From NCBI RefSeq assembly GCF_040054535.1, contig NC_090784.1:5937501-6001500 (forward strand): DNA of 64,000 nucleotides, given 5' to 3'. The notes under the pieces are model-generated. The model was given only the letters and a program-made list of their open reading frames with translations, was not told the DNA's origin and ran no database searches. Shown piece by piece: positions 20,894 through 31,900 of this stretch (within the stretch, counting starts at the first letter, position 1; each line of letters begins with the position of its first letter). Origin of the DNA: Antennarius striatus (Eukaryota > Chordata > Actinopteri > Lophiiformes > Antennariidae). The translations under genes were made by a program, and so were the position numbers.

Positions 20894-21988
20894 CTGACTG
20901 GACTTCTGTTGCCTTATCAGTGACAAGACCTCTGCTGGGAATAAAAATGGGAAAGTCCTCAATGATGGGAAATGAGATTTCTGTGCCACAAATCAATCAT
21001 TATTTTGAAATCTTGTTTTCTTAAGTTTAAAACCCTTTTTTAAAACTCGTGTCTCTGATCTGTGACTAAAGCCTGCATCTGTTAATTGAGCAATGCTGCA
21101 TGAACAATTCAACAGCAACCCTGGTTTCTTAACAGCTACCAGTTGTTAATAGTTCAGTATTTTACAGGACACAGATTAATCACTCTGATTTAAATGACTG
21201 TGAGGTCATAATAATGTCATCAGATTTTATTAGCCCTATAATGTACATCGTTTTCATGTCAGTAATACTAAGATATGAAACTTTCTGTTATCGTGAACCA
21301 AATCCAAAAGAGAAGTATAAGATAAAGGAGGCAGTTTTTCGAGTTTACTCTGACAACAGTAAGAATATTACAAATTTTCAGGGAATTCAATAAATATCCC
21401 TGAGTAATAACTGAACATATATCACATCTTTGTAAAAACATTTGCATTAATCACTGTATATATGATGAAATAAACACCTGAATAGTCATTGTTCTAAACA
21501 GGCTTCCCACTTTTTCATAGTTGTTTGAAATTATCGTTTAATAATCTGAAACTCCATTTTTAACATTTTTCTTCAATCAAATCAGGTGGATAACTTTGTA
21601 AATTTTAATTACTTATGTAATGCACAAGCGGACAGAGAACAAATGCATAGCTTGACCCTAATATGCTGTTTATCGTTGTAAATCAAGATGACTATGACCT
21701 CACAAATATAACAAATCAATTAATCTGGAAGATGTGTAATACAAGACTTTTAACAACTGTTAAATGTCAGGACATCAGGATCACTGCTGCATTGTGTTGC
21801 ATGTTTATTATTGATCTGTTGAAAGATGTACTGTAACATTTTACCTCAGATAAGAAACACAACTTCAGATTTATTATGTATAAAAATCATATAAAAAATC
21901 AAATATTTCAACATAATACGTTCGCTTCACTTTGTATAGAAACATTGATTAATTGGTTTGGGGCAGAAAGAGCTGAGTTTCCATCGGT
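20894..21988. promoter_or_regulatory. Shared upstream spacer of divergent pair E/F
   Basis: Non-coding, about 1.1 kb. It matches the C-D spacer in inverted order and, at its ends, the A-B spacer. No coding content is seen. Confidence 0.5.
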
Positions 21989-21998
21989 GGAACTTCCC
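21989..21998 (-). promoter_or_regulatory. NF-kappaB-type site of gene F
   Basis: GGAACTTCCC (reverse complement GGGAAGTTCC), identical to the B and C sites and 56 bp before the TATA box. Confidence 0.55.
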
Positions 21999-22053
21999 TT
22001 TGTCATTACCAGCAGAGGTGTTGTCAATAATGAGGCAACTGAAGTCCAGTCAG

Positions 22054-22061
22054 TATAAATA
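22054..22061 (+). promoter_or_regulatory. TATA box of gene F
   Basis: TATAAATA, 116 bp upstream of the ATG. Confidence 0.8.
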
Positions 22062-22169
22062 CCAACACACTCACAGCATTCCTACATCATAGAGAAGAAG
22101 TCAAAGGAGCTGACAAGAGTCACCAGAAGAGTCAAAGGAGTTCAAACTAAACCAGTCGAACCTCCAAAC

Positions 22170-22668
22170 ATGAAGACTTTCAGTGTTGTAGTTGCAGTGG
22201 CCATCATGCTGGTGTTTATTTGTATTCAGGAGAGCTCTGCTGTTCCAGTGTCTGAAGTAAGACCTTCAGTGTGATTCATCTCATTTGCTTTGAGTTTGTT
22301 GTGTATAATGCTATGTACTGGCTCTGACTGTAAATGTTCACAATTCATTGATAGATTCAGGAGCTGGAGGAGCCACTGAGCAATGACCATCCAGTTGCTA
22401 CCGAAGAAGAGATGTCAGATGACTCCTGGAAGGTATGTCCAATTCAATGAATGGACTGAGGCAAATATGTAAAGTCCATTGAAGGAGAGAGACAATGAAC
22501 AGAGTGAGGAGGATGATGATGATGATGATAATGCTGGAGATGAACTCCTGTCTCTTGTCTTTCACACAGATGCCATACAACAGACAGAAGCGTAACCCTG
22601 CTGGCTGCAAGTTTTGCTGCAACTGCTGTCCTCGTATGAGTGGATGTGGTTTCTGCTGCAGGTTCTGA
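22170..22668 (+). CDS. hamp2: Hepcidin type 2 preproprotein, gene F
   Basis: Exons at 22170-22256, 22355-22432 and 22570-22668; introns 98 and 137 bp, GT-AG, phase 0. The product is 87 residues with MKTFSVVVAV signal peptide and IQELEEPL propeptide. The propeptide reads ATEEEM where the other copies have APQEEM or ASQEEM, the most divergent of the six. RQKR and the mature eight-cysteine peptide are unchanged. Its beta-type promoter carries the kappaB decamer. It is the right-most hepcidin, and its 3' flank is the least rearranged, so it serves as reference for the palindrome arms. Confidence 0.95.
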
Positions 22669-22705
22669 GAAAATCTGCACCAGCCTTTCAACTTCAAAAA
22701 CTGTC

Positions 22706-22711
22706 AATACA
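22706..22711 (+). terminator. Altered poly(A) hexamer of gene F (AATACA)
   Basis: AATACA stands where B, C and E have AATAAA (38 nt past the stop in F). The next canonical AATAAA is at 22857-22862. Confidence 0.6.
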
Positions 22712-23300
22712 TGTTCATGTGTTAAATTAAGTTGATGATTTGCATCACTGTTAGATGTGGGTCCTTATAAACATGTGAGCTTGTTCATAAACATCCTCAA
22801 TCACTGCTTCAATTAAACTCCACTTTGCGTATAATATAATAACAATTCATCATTTCAATAAATTTGAATTCATGTGAAACGTAATGTGTGATGGTATTTT
22901 ATACTTTTTAGGTTTTACAATATCAACAGTAACATTTTCTTTGATATTAATCAAAATAGTGAATATCTCATTAATTATGACCCCCTGCTGCTGACCTTTG
23001 GTGTCCGTGGAGTGTGTTACACACAACGAGTTCTGCTCCCACGAAGGCTGACTGTGTTATCTGTCTTTAAGGAAACTGAACTTTTCCATGTATGTTTTCC
23101 CACATTTTCAGGATGCTTCCGAATTTAGTAATTTTGTTGATTTTATGTGCTCAGTGAGATTTTTATCATCAGTCAATTTTGTTTAACTTGCAAAACCACT
23201 ATGTATCATGGTCCTAATACATGTTGTAGAAAAAAAGAGGTAATAGACAAAATAAAGCATGCAACAGTCCAAACAATGTCACTAAATGTCAGGGTACTTA
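22712..23300 (+). other. 3' flank of gene F
   Basis: Non-coding, homologous to 13379-13936 and 9358-9930. It marks the right border of the duplicated hepcidin material. Confidence 0.6.
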
Positions 23301-23319
23301 CAAAAACAAAACATTTCAC

Positions 23320-23520
23320 GGTTGAGAAGGGCTATTGTAATAAGATGCTATGTCATTTAGTGCATAGAAGTAGTGTTTCAACCTTCATTTAGAACTTTAG
23401 GTTTCTTCCCTAACTTGTGGGAGGAGTTCATCCCAGGGATAACAAGCTCGATAAACAAATGCTCTGAAATCAAGTAGTTATTGTTGATGGAATGACCAGG
23501 ACATATTTTTGAATTTTTCT
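23320..23520 (+). repeat. Dispersed repeat, direct copy of 10560-10770
   Basis: Shares 'tctcgataaacaaatgctctgaaatcaagta'-type sequence in the same orientation and at the same place relative to the hepcidin 3' flank as in the left arm. Confidence 0.6.
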
Positions 23521-24600
23521 AGATGAGTACTCTGGCCATGGTCTGTAATCATATTGATTGGAAATTAATTTTGTGTGTACCAAACTGATCTTCTGGATCC
23601 TCATACAGGTCTGAAGTGATTAGTACTACTGTCTTCCTTCCCAACATCAGAATAAGCATCATCATATCCTGATGTTCTGTCGTGTTGCCTGAACACTTCA
23701 TCTTTTCTTCATTCCACTTACTGATCTCCCCTCTCTCATCTCCCAGAAACTCCCCTGTCTCTCCTTGTCTAAATCTGCCTATGTTTCTACCTGAAATAGA
23801 ACCAGAGATATGTTCCAATACATATGGTCTCAGATGAACATGCAGTGCCACCCTGGCAGACAAAGTAAATCATCCACACACACAGCCAATGGAAATAGGA
23901 AATACTGGTTGTGATTGGCTTATCTCAAAAGGGAGTGGTCACTGATTGGTAACTGTTCCTATGGGACTGTTACTGATCAAGTTATGAAGTGATGTTTAAA
24001 AAATTGATACCCCAGAGAGGATAATCATTTCAGCATTTGACATCCCTGAGGATGAAGAGCAGTGTAAAGTCCTTAAAAGGTCCTTGGGGAGCATGTTTCA
24101 TCCTCAAAGAAAAAATGGCATGTAGTGTAGTTGTACTGGATGACTAAACCACTGACCATCTGATAAGTTCACAATGCTCATAACACCTAAGCCACAGTCA
24201 CCCTTTGATTTCACTGTCATGGGTTGTAGCAGTAGGATCCAAATGAAACAATCTCAGAAATGTAACAGTAATTCCGATATGATCCTTCTTCAGGTACTTA
24301 CAAGAGCTATGGCACAGAGAACAGGTAAGAGAGACTGAGTCCACGCTGAGCAAGGCAAGCTCATGGTTGGGTCAGAAAGCTGAAGCAAAGTGCAAAAGGG
24401 GGGATATGATTGGGCAACCAGATGCAGCTTTAGCAATGGGTGAGGGGAGTCGACCAGGTGACAAGGGAGAGGCCGGAAAACAGGGACGAGGAGGAAGAGC
24501 AGGTGTAAAAATACCGAGGAACTTGCAGACTGCGATGTTTAACGTTTCAGTGGGGTTGTGTTAATGTTTTAAGTGTGGAATATGGGAGTCCAAGTTTGCG
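23521..24600. other. Intergenic, no gene recognised
   Basis: A 104-codon minus-strand frame (23863-23549) is open but has no motif I recognise and no clear splice partners. Otherwise there is nothing identifiable. Confidence 0.35.
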
Positions 24601-24619
24601 TGGCTGTCCAAAAGTTGTT

Positions 24620-24720
24620 TAAATCAATCCACTGGACTTTAAGAAAGTTTCTTGAAAATGTTTCACCTCTCATCCAAGAGACTTCTTCAGTTTTAGTGGT
24701 GGCTTATTAACCCTGTGAGA
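24620..24720 (+). repeat. Dispersed fish repeat fragment
   Basis: The run 'gaaaatgtttcacctctcat' followed by 'ccaagagacttcttcagtt' belongs to a widespread teleost repeat. Class not determined. Confidence 0.5.
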
Positions 24721-24829
24721 TTAATTAGATGACAACTGTGTTACATATGGTTGGAACGGTCAAGTTATTTAATTAGTATAGAAAATTTAAACATGCAGAA
24801 GTTGACACAAAATCCTTTACAGGCATAGC

Positions 24830-25310
24830 GGGGAAAGTAAACAGTAATGTGCATTGAAAATACAAAATAAAGTATACAAGACTAAATAAAGTAATAAAAT
24901 GAAAAATAAAAAGAAACAATTAAAAGAAAGAATAAAAGAAGAACTAACAAGGTATAAAAGAATTATAAGAGTACAACAAAGCATTTAAATAAATTAGGAC
25001 TAAAGATGACAAAAACGAGGATAAAAATGCAGATACAAAAATAAATACAATAAAACAACAGTTGAGAGGACAAATGCAAATGCAATGAAAAGGAATTAAA
25101 AGTAAAAAGTTGAAAGCGTTTGTCCGAGTTAGACTTTAAACTGACAATAGTGTTACATGATTTGGCATTGGGTGGGGAGGACTTCCAAAGTTTAGGGTCT
25201 ACTACAGAAAAGGCTCAGTACCCTCTGATTTTTAGGCATGTCTGGGGGATGGCAAGGGGCTGTTGTGGAACTGAACGACCTGGAAAGGGTGTAGGTGGAT
25301 AAATGGCTGG
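24830..25310. repeat. A-rich stretch and old repeat-like sequence
   Basis: 24830-25110 is strongly A-rich with degenerate AATAA/AAATA units. 25110-25310 ('cttccaaagtttagggtc') resembles a decayed dispersed repeat of the type seen near 10.65 kb. Assignment is weak. Confidence 0.3.
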
Positions 25311-26520
25311 AGATATATAGAGAGGCTTGACCATCGAGTCTGGTAATACTGGAAAATCAATCCTTAATTTGTAAATGTGTGTCACACAAACCTATTCACA
25401 CCTAAAATCTACTGAAGCCCATCTAACTTACTTAAATTGACTATCGATTTATTGCCTTCAACACAGATACAGGTTTCCTAGAGTTGAATTTTCATCTAAT
25501 AGTTTTATAAAACAAATATAACAAAATTTGTGGAATGAAATAATAAAATACAAGAAAATAGATTTGTTCACATTCACATTACTTGTATTGAACGACGGCA
25601 TCTTTAACATCATTTTCAGCCTTTGTATCCTATCAGTCAGTAGATTTGCATTTTGCTACCTTGTGTCTATTAAGTTTGGTTAAGTTTAAGTTTTTATTGT
25701 TTCATAATTTTATTAGTTTTATCAATTTGTTTTGGTGTTATTTTTTTATTTGATATTACAATAAATTTCACAGCCAGAAATGCCCCACCTATTCCATGCT
25801 TCAATTCATACTCTTGTGAATGCATAGCCATGTGTTCACATTTTTGAGTGTCAAATAAATATTTCTCTGTAAATGTTATGATATCTGACCTTTAATGGTG
25901 CACCTCGCCACAGAGCTTTTTAATTAATTTATTTTTTAATTAAAAATAATACAGGGTTAACATTAGCTAGTTGATGTATCAATTAAAAACGAAAGTACCA
26001 TCAGTAAAAATGAGTTTAAACCTGCAGTAAAGACTTATTTAATCCTTAACTCTTCATGTATGGTAGTCAAAAGAAGCTAGACGTTTTGATGGAATGCTGG
26101 GAACTGTGCCAAAGCATGTGTAACACAGGAAGAAAGTCCAATAGAAGACCTTTGTAATTAGTCCAATAAATGTTTTCACTTGAATGTATATGAAACAAAG
26201 CAGGGCTTATTATAGCATGCGTGGGTTTTATTTTGAGGGCTTGTAAGTGGATGATGTCTTCTGCATGGAGTCAAAGGCCATTGTGTTTCTGTGATGTGAA
26301 ACTATTTAAATTGAGCCATTTCCCTTAGCTAAACATGTGTCCAGCTACATCTGAATGAAACTGCTTCCCTCGCTCCTAATAAGAGGACGTAATGAATACA
26401 TTGCTCCTTTTGGCTTTGCCCTTGTTTAAAGTTCTTTTTATCCTTTTCTTGTAATTCTGATATAATATATAAATAACTACTGAAAAGCATGCTGGTTCTC
26501 ATTAGGTAACATGGATGCCT
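25311..26520. other. Intergenic, AT-rich
   Basis: No gene or clear element seen. Confidence 0.4.
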
Positions 26521-26524
26521 ACAA

Positions 26525-26862
26525 CCAGGGCAGCACAGTGGGGCAGTGGATACCAACAGCAAGTTGGTTTCAGATTTGATTCCTTTCTGTACAGTTTGAA
26601 TGTTCTCCCCGTGTCTGCGTGGATTCTCTCCCACGCAGACACGGGGAGAGAACCCCATCCTCCTCCCACCTCCAAAACCATGCAGCTTGTCAGTAGGTGT
26701 AAGCGTGAGCATGCATGGTTCTTTGTCTTTCATGTGGCATCTTGTCCGGTGTTTACCCCACCTCTCGCCCATAACCAAGGGAGACCCGTGACCAGCAAGA
26801 GGGATAAGCGACTGCAGATGAGACAGTTGCGATCGTCTCATCTACTAGAAAATGGATGGATG
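26525..26862 (+). repeat. SINE-family repeat with an internal perfect hairpin
   Basis: It opens 'ggcagcacagtggggcagtgg', has an eroded B box ('gatttgattcc'), the usual 'tgttctccccgtgtctgcgtgg' body and an ATGGATGG tail. At 26604-26622 and 26631-26649 are two perfect 19-bp inverted arms with an 8-nt loop, not expected in the family as I know it. Confidence 0.65.
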
Positions 26863-28738
26863 GTTACAATTCAGCAAAATGGTGACATTGCGGTTATGGT
26901 TGAGAAAAAAAACCCTTGTCAAGTGAAACTAATATGTGTCAATACTGTTGAAAACTGTTGCGCTAATTACTGTAAAGTTAGCTTACATGCATGGATCAAC
27001 ATTTTCCAACATGTAATATCTGAAATTCATAGATATACATGATCCTAAGACTCCAACTTTACTGGGCTGGGCCCCTCAGGCTCCTCTGACAGATGTGGCT
27101 TTCCTGAGGGTGTCTGTGGGGGCAAGAGGGGGCAGAAAGTGGTAGACAGGGGGTCAGGCAAATTCACCACAGGGTGTCGGCTCGCCAAAATTGTTGCCAT
27201 ATGAATGGCCTTCTGATAAGTAAAATAGAGTGAACAGAAGAGTAGAAGGTGGTTTCTAGGTCATCTGGATAGGTAGGTGTGTAAGTAGAATGGTGAACAG
27301 AGAGCAAACATGGACTCAGAACATGAGGTGGGATGACTGGGTGTTCATCATTGCATTGATGAGTGATACAAGAAGGCCTTTGGTCCTGTTTCTCTTTGCG
27401 GTAAAGGCTACAAAGCTCCAGTCAAAGGGCTTCCACTGGCCTCTAATTATTTGTGTCCGGAGTTGGTTAATTAAGCCATGAGATAGTCGGTCAGACTCAA
27501 CAGGAGGTGGTATATTTAGCCGGCTCGTGAGGCCCTGCGTGGTGGTTGTTTTGAGGTGACAGAGCTGTCTGTTGCGGCCTGCTCGGTTGCAGCCTGTCAC
27601 GCCTGTAAAAATGTTTGTGAAGTGAAGAAACCAAAGAGCTGTGGTGTTGTGCCAAAAAAGGGTCCCGCGCTCACTGTTGGTGCCTAATGACAGAGCTACA
27701 CATAAGCTGCAACAGTTGTGTGGATGTAAGTCTGCTGTGAAGGCACCCTTTGAGTGGTAAAGAAACTTCCTTTCTTCTTTTATCAAGCACTGCAGCAGAG
27801 AGTAAACACGTGTGGGGGGAAGAATATATTTGTGCAGAACCCATCTTCCTCATTTAACATACCTAGCCTGTAATTAACATGGAATCTTAATTGGAAAGCT
27901 AATCAATCTATATAACTTTCAAGGCAGGCTTGTAAAGACCTGCACTCATACAAACTATGGCTGCAGTACATCATTGGAGACATTGGCAAGGGAAATGGTT
28001 AGTCTTTCAGCCACCCAGGAGCATTTACTACTCAAAATGGCCTTTTCAACAATGCATCTCGTCCCATTCTCACAACACTCTACTTATTCCATGGCAGTCA
28101 AAATAAGGCACACTGGAAATCACTCCTGTTTTATCCATGTTGCTTTACACCCTACTTTTATAGTGTAACATGGCAAGCATTACACAGATGAGAGACTAAT
28201 GATATATTTTCTCAGCTGGAACGTGGGCATTGTACCTTGGGCCCAGAACCATGTAGAGTCTCAGTAAATTAGCGTGCACCATTAAGTGAAAAGTGAACAG
28301 TGTGCCAGAGCTGTGCTGGCCTGGGATTTATCCTACACAGTTGAAGGGAGAGCTATAGGAGATATTGAACCTTCGCAGAATGGAAGCCCACCGTCAGCAA
28401 GAAGTCACAGGGCATGTCTGAAAACCCAGACTTCACCGTCTGACGGCTCAGAAATATCAATCTTAATGAAAAGGGAAAATGAATTTGGCCAGACATCTTC
28501 ATTCCTCCCTCAGAAACTCCTCTGGCATGTCCTGCTGTGAGGCGATACCTTCAGTGACTTTGAACAGAAGGTTCAGACTAGAAGGGCCAACATAGTGAAA
28601 CCAAACTACTGTCTTCAAAAATTCAAATCTTCTTGTGTGAACTATTCTAAATTCAGTAAATTGGAGTATTAACGATTATTGTATCAGATATGTATGTTTT
28701 AATTGTGTTTTGTCTTTTTATTACAGCAGGTCATAGAT
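26863..28738. other. Intergenic; possible conserved non-coding sequence
   Basis: No exon recognised. A 156-codon minus-strand frame at 27786-27316 has no motif. The stretch 27310-27600 is low in simple repeats and includes homeodomain-type cores ('ctaattat', 'ttaattaa'), so it could be regulatory. Confidence 0.3.
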
Positions 28739-28990
<252 letters not shown>

Positions 28991-31900
28991 TCAGGGCCCT
29001 GTACACACATATACAGTACACATGTGTAAAATATAGTAAGACTGATAATACAATTTCCCCAAGGGAATTAAGTGCATTTCTTCTTTTTCTTCTAGTCTCA
29101 GGCAATAAGAGGACAGTGTCTTGAGAGGGGAGCATCCCTTCCAATGAAGACAGTCAGATTTAATGAACACGGGTCGATTGCAGGAGCACTAGGTTGTAAT
29201 TCTAATATTACCATTGTGCAGCTGCAAAATTGCTTGAAATTACGGCTGACCTCCTGCACACATTTTTTTTTGTACTACTGCTGATGGTATCAGTCAAAAC
29301 GTACGGTTTCTCACAGTCTTGTGCAATAGGGGTCTTTCCGCTTATTTAACAACTGGCCAAAAGGGCAAGTGGAAATTATTTTGTGTAGCAATACAAACAA
29401 TTCTTAGGTGTAGGTACTATTTCTCTAGAGCCCAACACTGAGGCAATATCTCTGTTACAAATAATGGCTTCTTTGATCGTTGCTGAATCTGGTTCTTCCA
29501 AAGACGTTCAATTAGGGACTACAATAATGCTTGCAAAGACTTGAACGCTACATTAGTTAACTCAAATTTAAATGTTTAAGAGGGCCACATTACCTGTTTT
29601 TATGATTTTAATTATAATGGGGACTTATTTAAAACACATGGATGTAGTAATATGCAGCAGCTGCACAGCTCTGCCTGTGGGTATTCTTTGTTCAGCTACA
29701 AGGAAGGGGAAAAAAGGGGAAAAGGAAAAGAAAAACTTCCACATGCTAACATTTACACAGTGATTTTTTAATTGCACTCTACTTTTTAATTTTCCCTGGA
29801 CTAGTGCTTCTTAAAGTAGGACTGGAGGTATTTTACTGAAGTCATGCCTTGTGCCGTACCAAGTTTTCCTGATTGCTGCCTTGTAGCCTGGCTCTTTCCT
29901 ACCTGACAGCCTGTGTTATTCCTTTCATTTGCTATGACAAACATGCCAAACAGCATTTAGACTTGGACGGGCAAAGAAACACACTGGCTGGGTGAGCTTC
30001 CTCTGGGACCCTTCTTCAAAGGATTACGAGAAATTAACGTTCCTTGGTCTTGACCTGGAAATGCAGATGCCCTAATAGATATGTCTTTCTTTTTAAAGGG
30101 AAGAAGAATGTTGAATGGATCCTAATCTACGTGGCCAGAGGGCAGCCATAATCACTTCCAGTCACAATAAAGCATCTGTCAAACAAGTGAAAATAGACTC
30201 GGAGCTGATGAGCAGCTTTAAAATTTTAGACTTACTAACGTCTCAGCTACTCTGACGTTGCAGAAGAAGGACACATGTCTTTAAAGCACACTGGGCGTCT
30301 AACAGTCAATTCAAATGTCTCTCAATTTAATTTTCTCATAGACAGACCTGCAACCTTTTATTCACTGATGAGAGACACTCGCCCTGGCAAGAATTTTCCC
30401 TCCTGATATTTACGATTATGAGCCGCAGCAGTTCATCTGACCTTATATCTCTCCCGTTTGACAACCTGGCAGAGCCTGTGGAGCCCAGATCAGCAGTAAA
30501 ACACGTCTGTCTGGGCAGCATGATGGATCTTCCCTCTGGTCCATGTGCATTCATTAAGGTACAAACAAGGGATATAAAGAGTCACATTTACAAAGTTAAT
30601 TACAAAGAATACAATACAACCTGAAAATCAGCTGTTTTTAACTGCTGATTTTTTTGTTTTTATTTTGCTTAAAAATCCCTCTTTATACAGATATATTTGC
30701 TTTTCACTCAGATATAGAGTGGGCCAACTCTTTGTTTCATCAATCAGGATTTGAATGATTGCTTCAGAAATGTATTCTGATACAATTACAACAACCTGTA
30801 GAAACTCTGTACTCTGAAAATTGAATAATCTGATTATTTTGTTCTACTTTTTAATGAACTTATAATGAATAATTGACATAAGAGAAAGAATTGTTAATTA
30901 AATGGCTCCTATTTAAATGTAGCATGTAAAATAACAGAATAATGTGATGTGGGTGTAAACAACGGCAATGAGGTGAAAATTACTATCAAAAATGTTATGT
31001 CTGGTATTTTTTGTCAAAACACATTGGAGCCCTGATAGACTCTCACTGAAATTGCACATGTTCAAACATCAACTTTTTGCAACAGTTATCTGATCACTTT
31101 TTATTCTGCAAGTTTAACAGAATAGTTACCATTCTTGCATCCCAATGTACAGCAACATAATCTCTGACATCCCAAGCCCCATCTCAATGGAATTAACTCA
31201 TAGTATTCACATAACAGCAGAAATTGCCTTATTCCTCATTTTCTAATTCTACTTTCTGTCATTTGAATGGAATCACTGTCTGTATTCTGGGTTCATTCCC
31301 AGCGGTCTAAGTGCACCATCATTGAAAACCAACCTGTTAATGTGGACTGCTGTGCTCCTGGCGTTTGTTGACTTAAAGGGTGTAAACACTCAGACCACTC
31401 AGAGTGGATGCTGTTTTTCTGAGGAAGCGGCTGCTTAGAATAAAGAGGAATGCTTCATTAGAGGGGTAAATGGAAAAGTGAGTGTTTATGATCCCAATTA
31501 CCACCTTTCCTTTAGTACCTACTTTAATCATAGCCATATCCTCTCTCAGTCAACACTACAAAGCCTACCACTGCAGCACCCCACATATGCACACATTCAC
31601 ACACAAATTCACACACAAACGCGGGCTAGGCTTAAGAAGTTCAAGTTGCTTCAAACGGGAATGCACGGTGGAATCATTTTGCAACAGTTTTGCAGCTTGT
31701 ATGTCTTTGGGTTTCTGCCGTTTCTCATCAAATGTGACAAGTTTATTTGCTGACTTCAAATCACCTGGATTCATCAACCAGAATGTGTCAACATGCCACA
31801 TTCTTCTCTCTGAAGACAGTAATAGTTTTTTTTTAAAAGCTTTTAGTTCTACTCTACAGCTAAATAACCTGTGGCAGAAAACCTTTCACCATGATGATCA

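Noticed and set aside
23549-23863. 104-codon minus-strand frame with acidic and charged runs, considered as a receptor tail exon
   Set aside because: No recognisable motif, no confident acceptor, no neighbouring exons.
27316-27786. 156-codon minus-strand frame
   Set aside because: No domain, no splice context and no codon pattern supporting a protein; more likely chance or non-coding conserved sequence.
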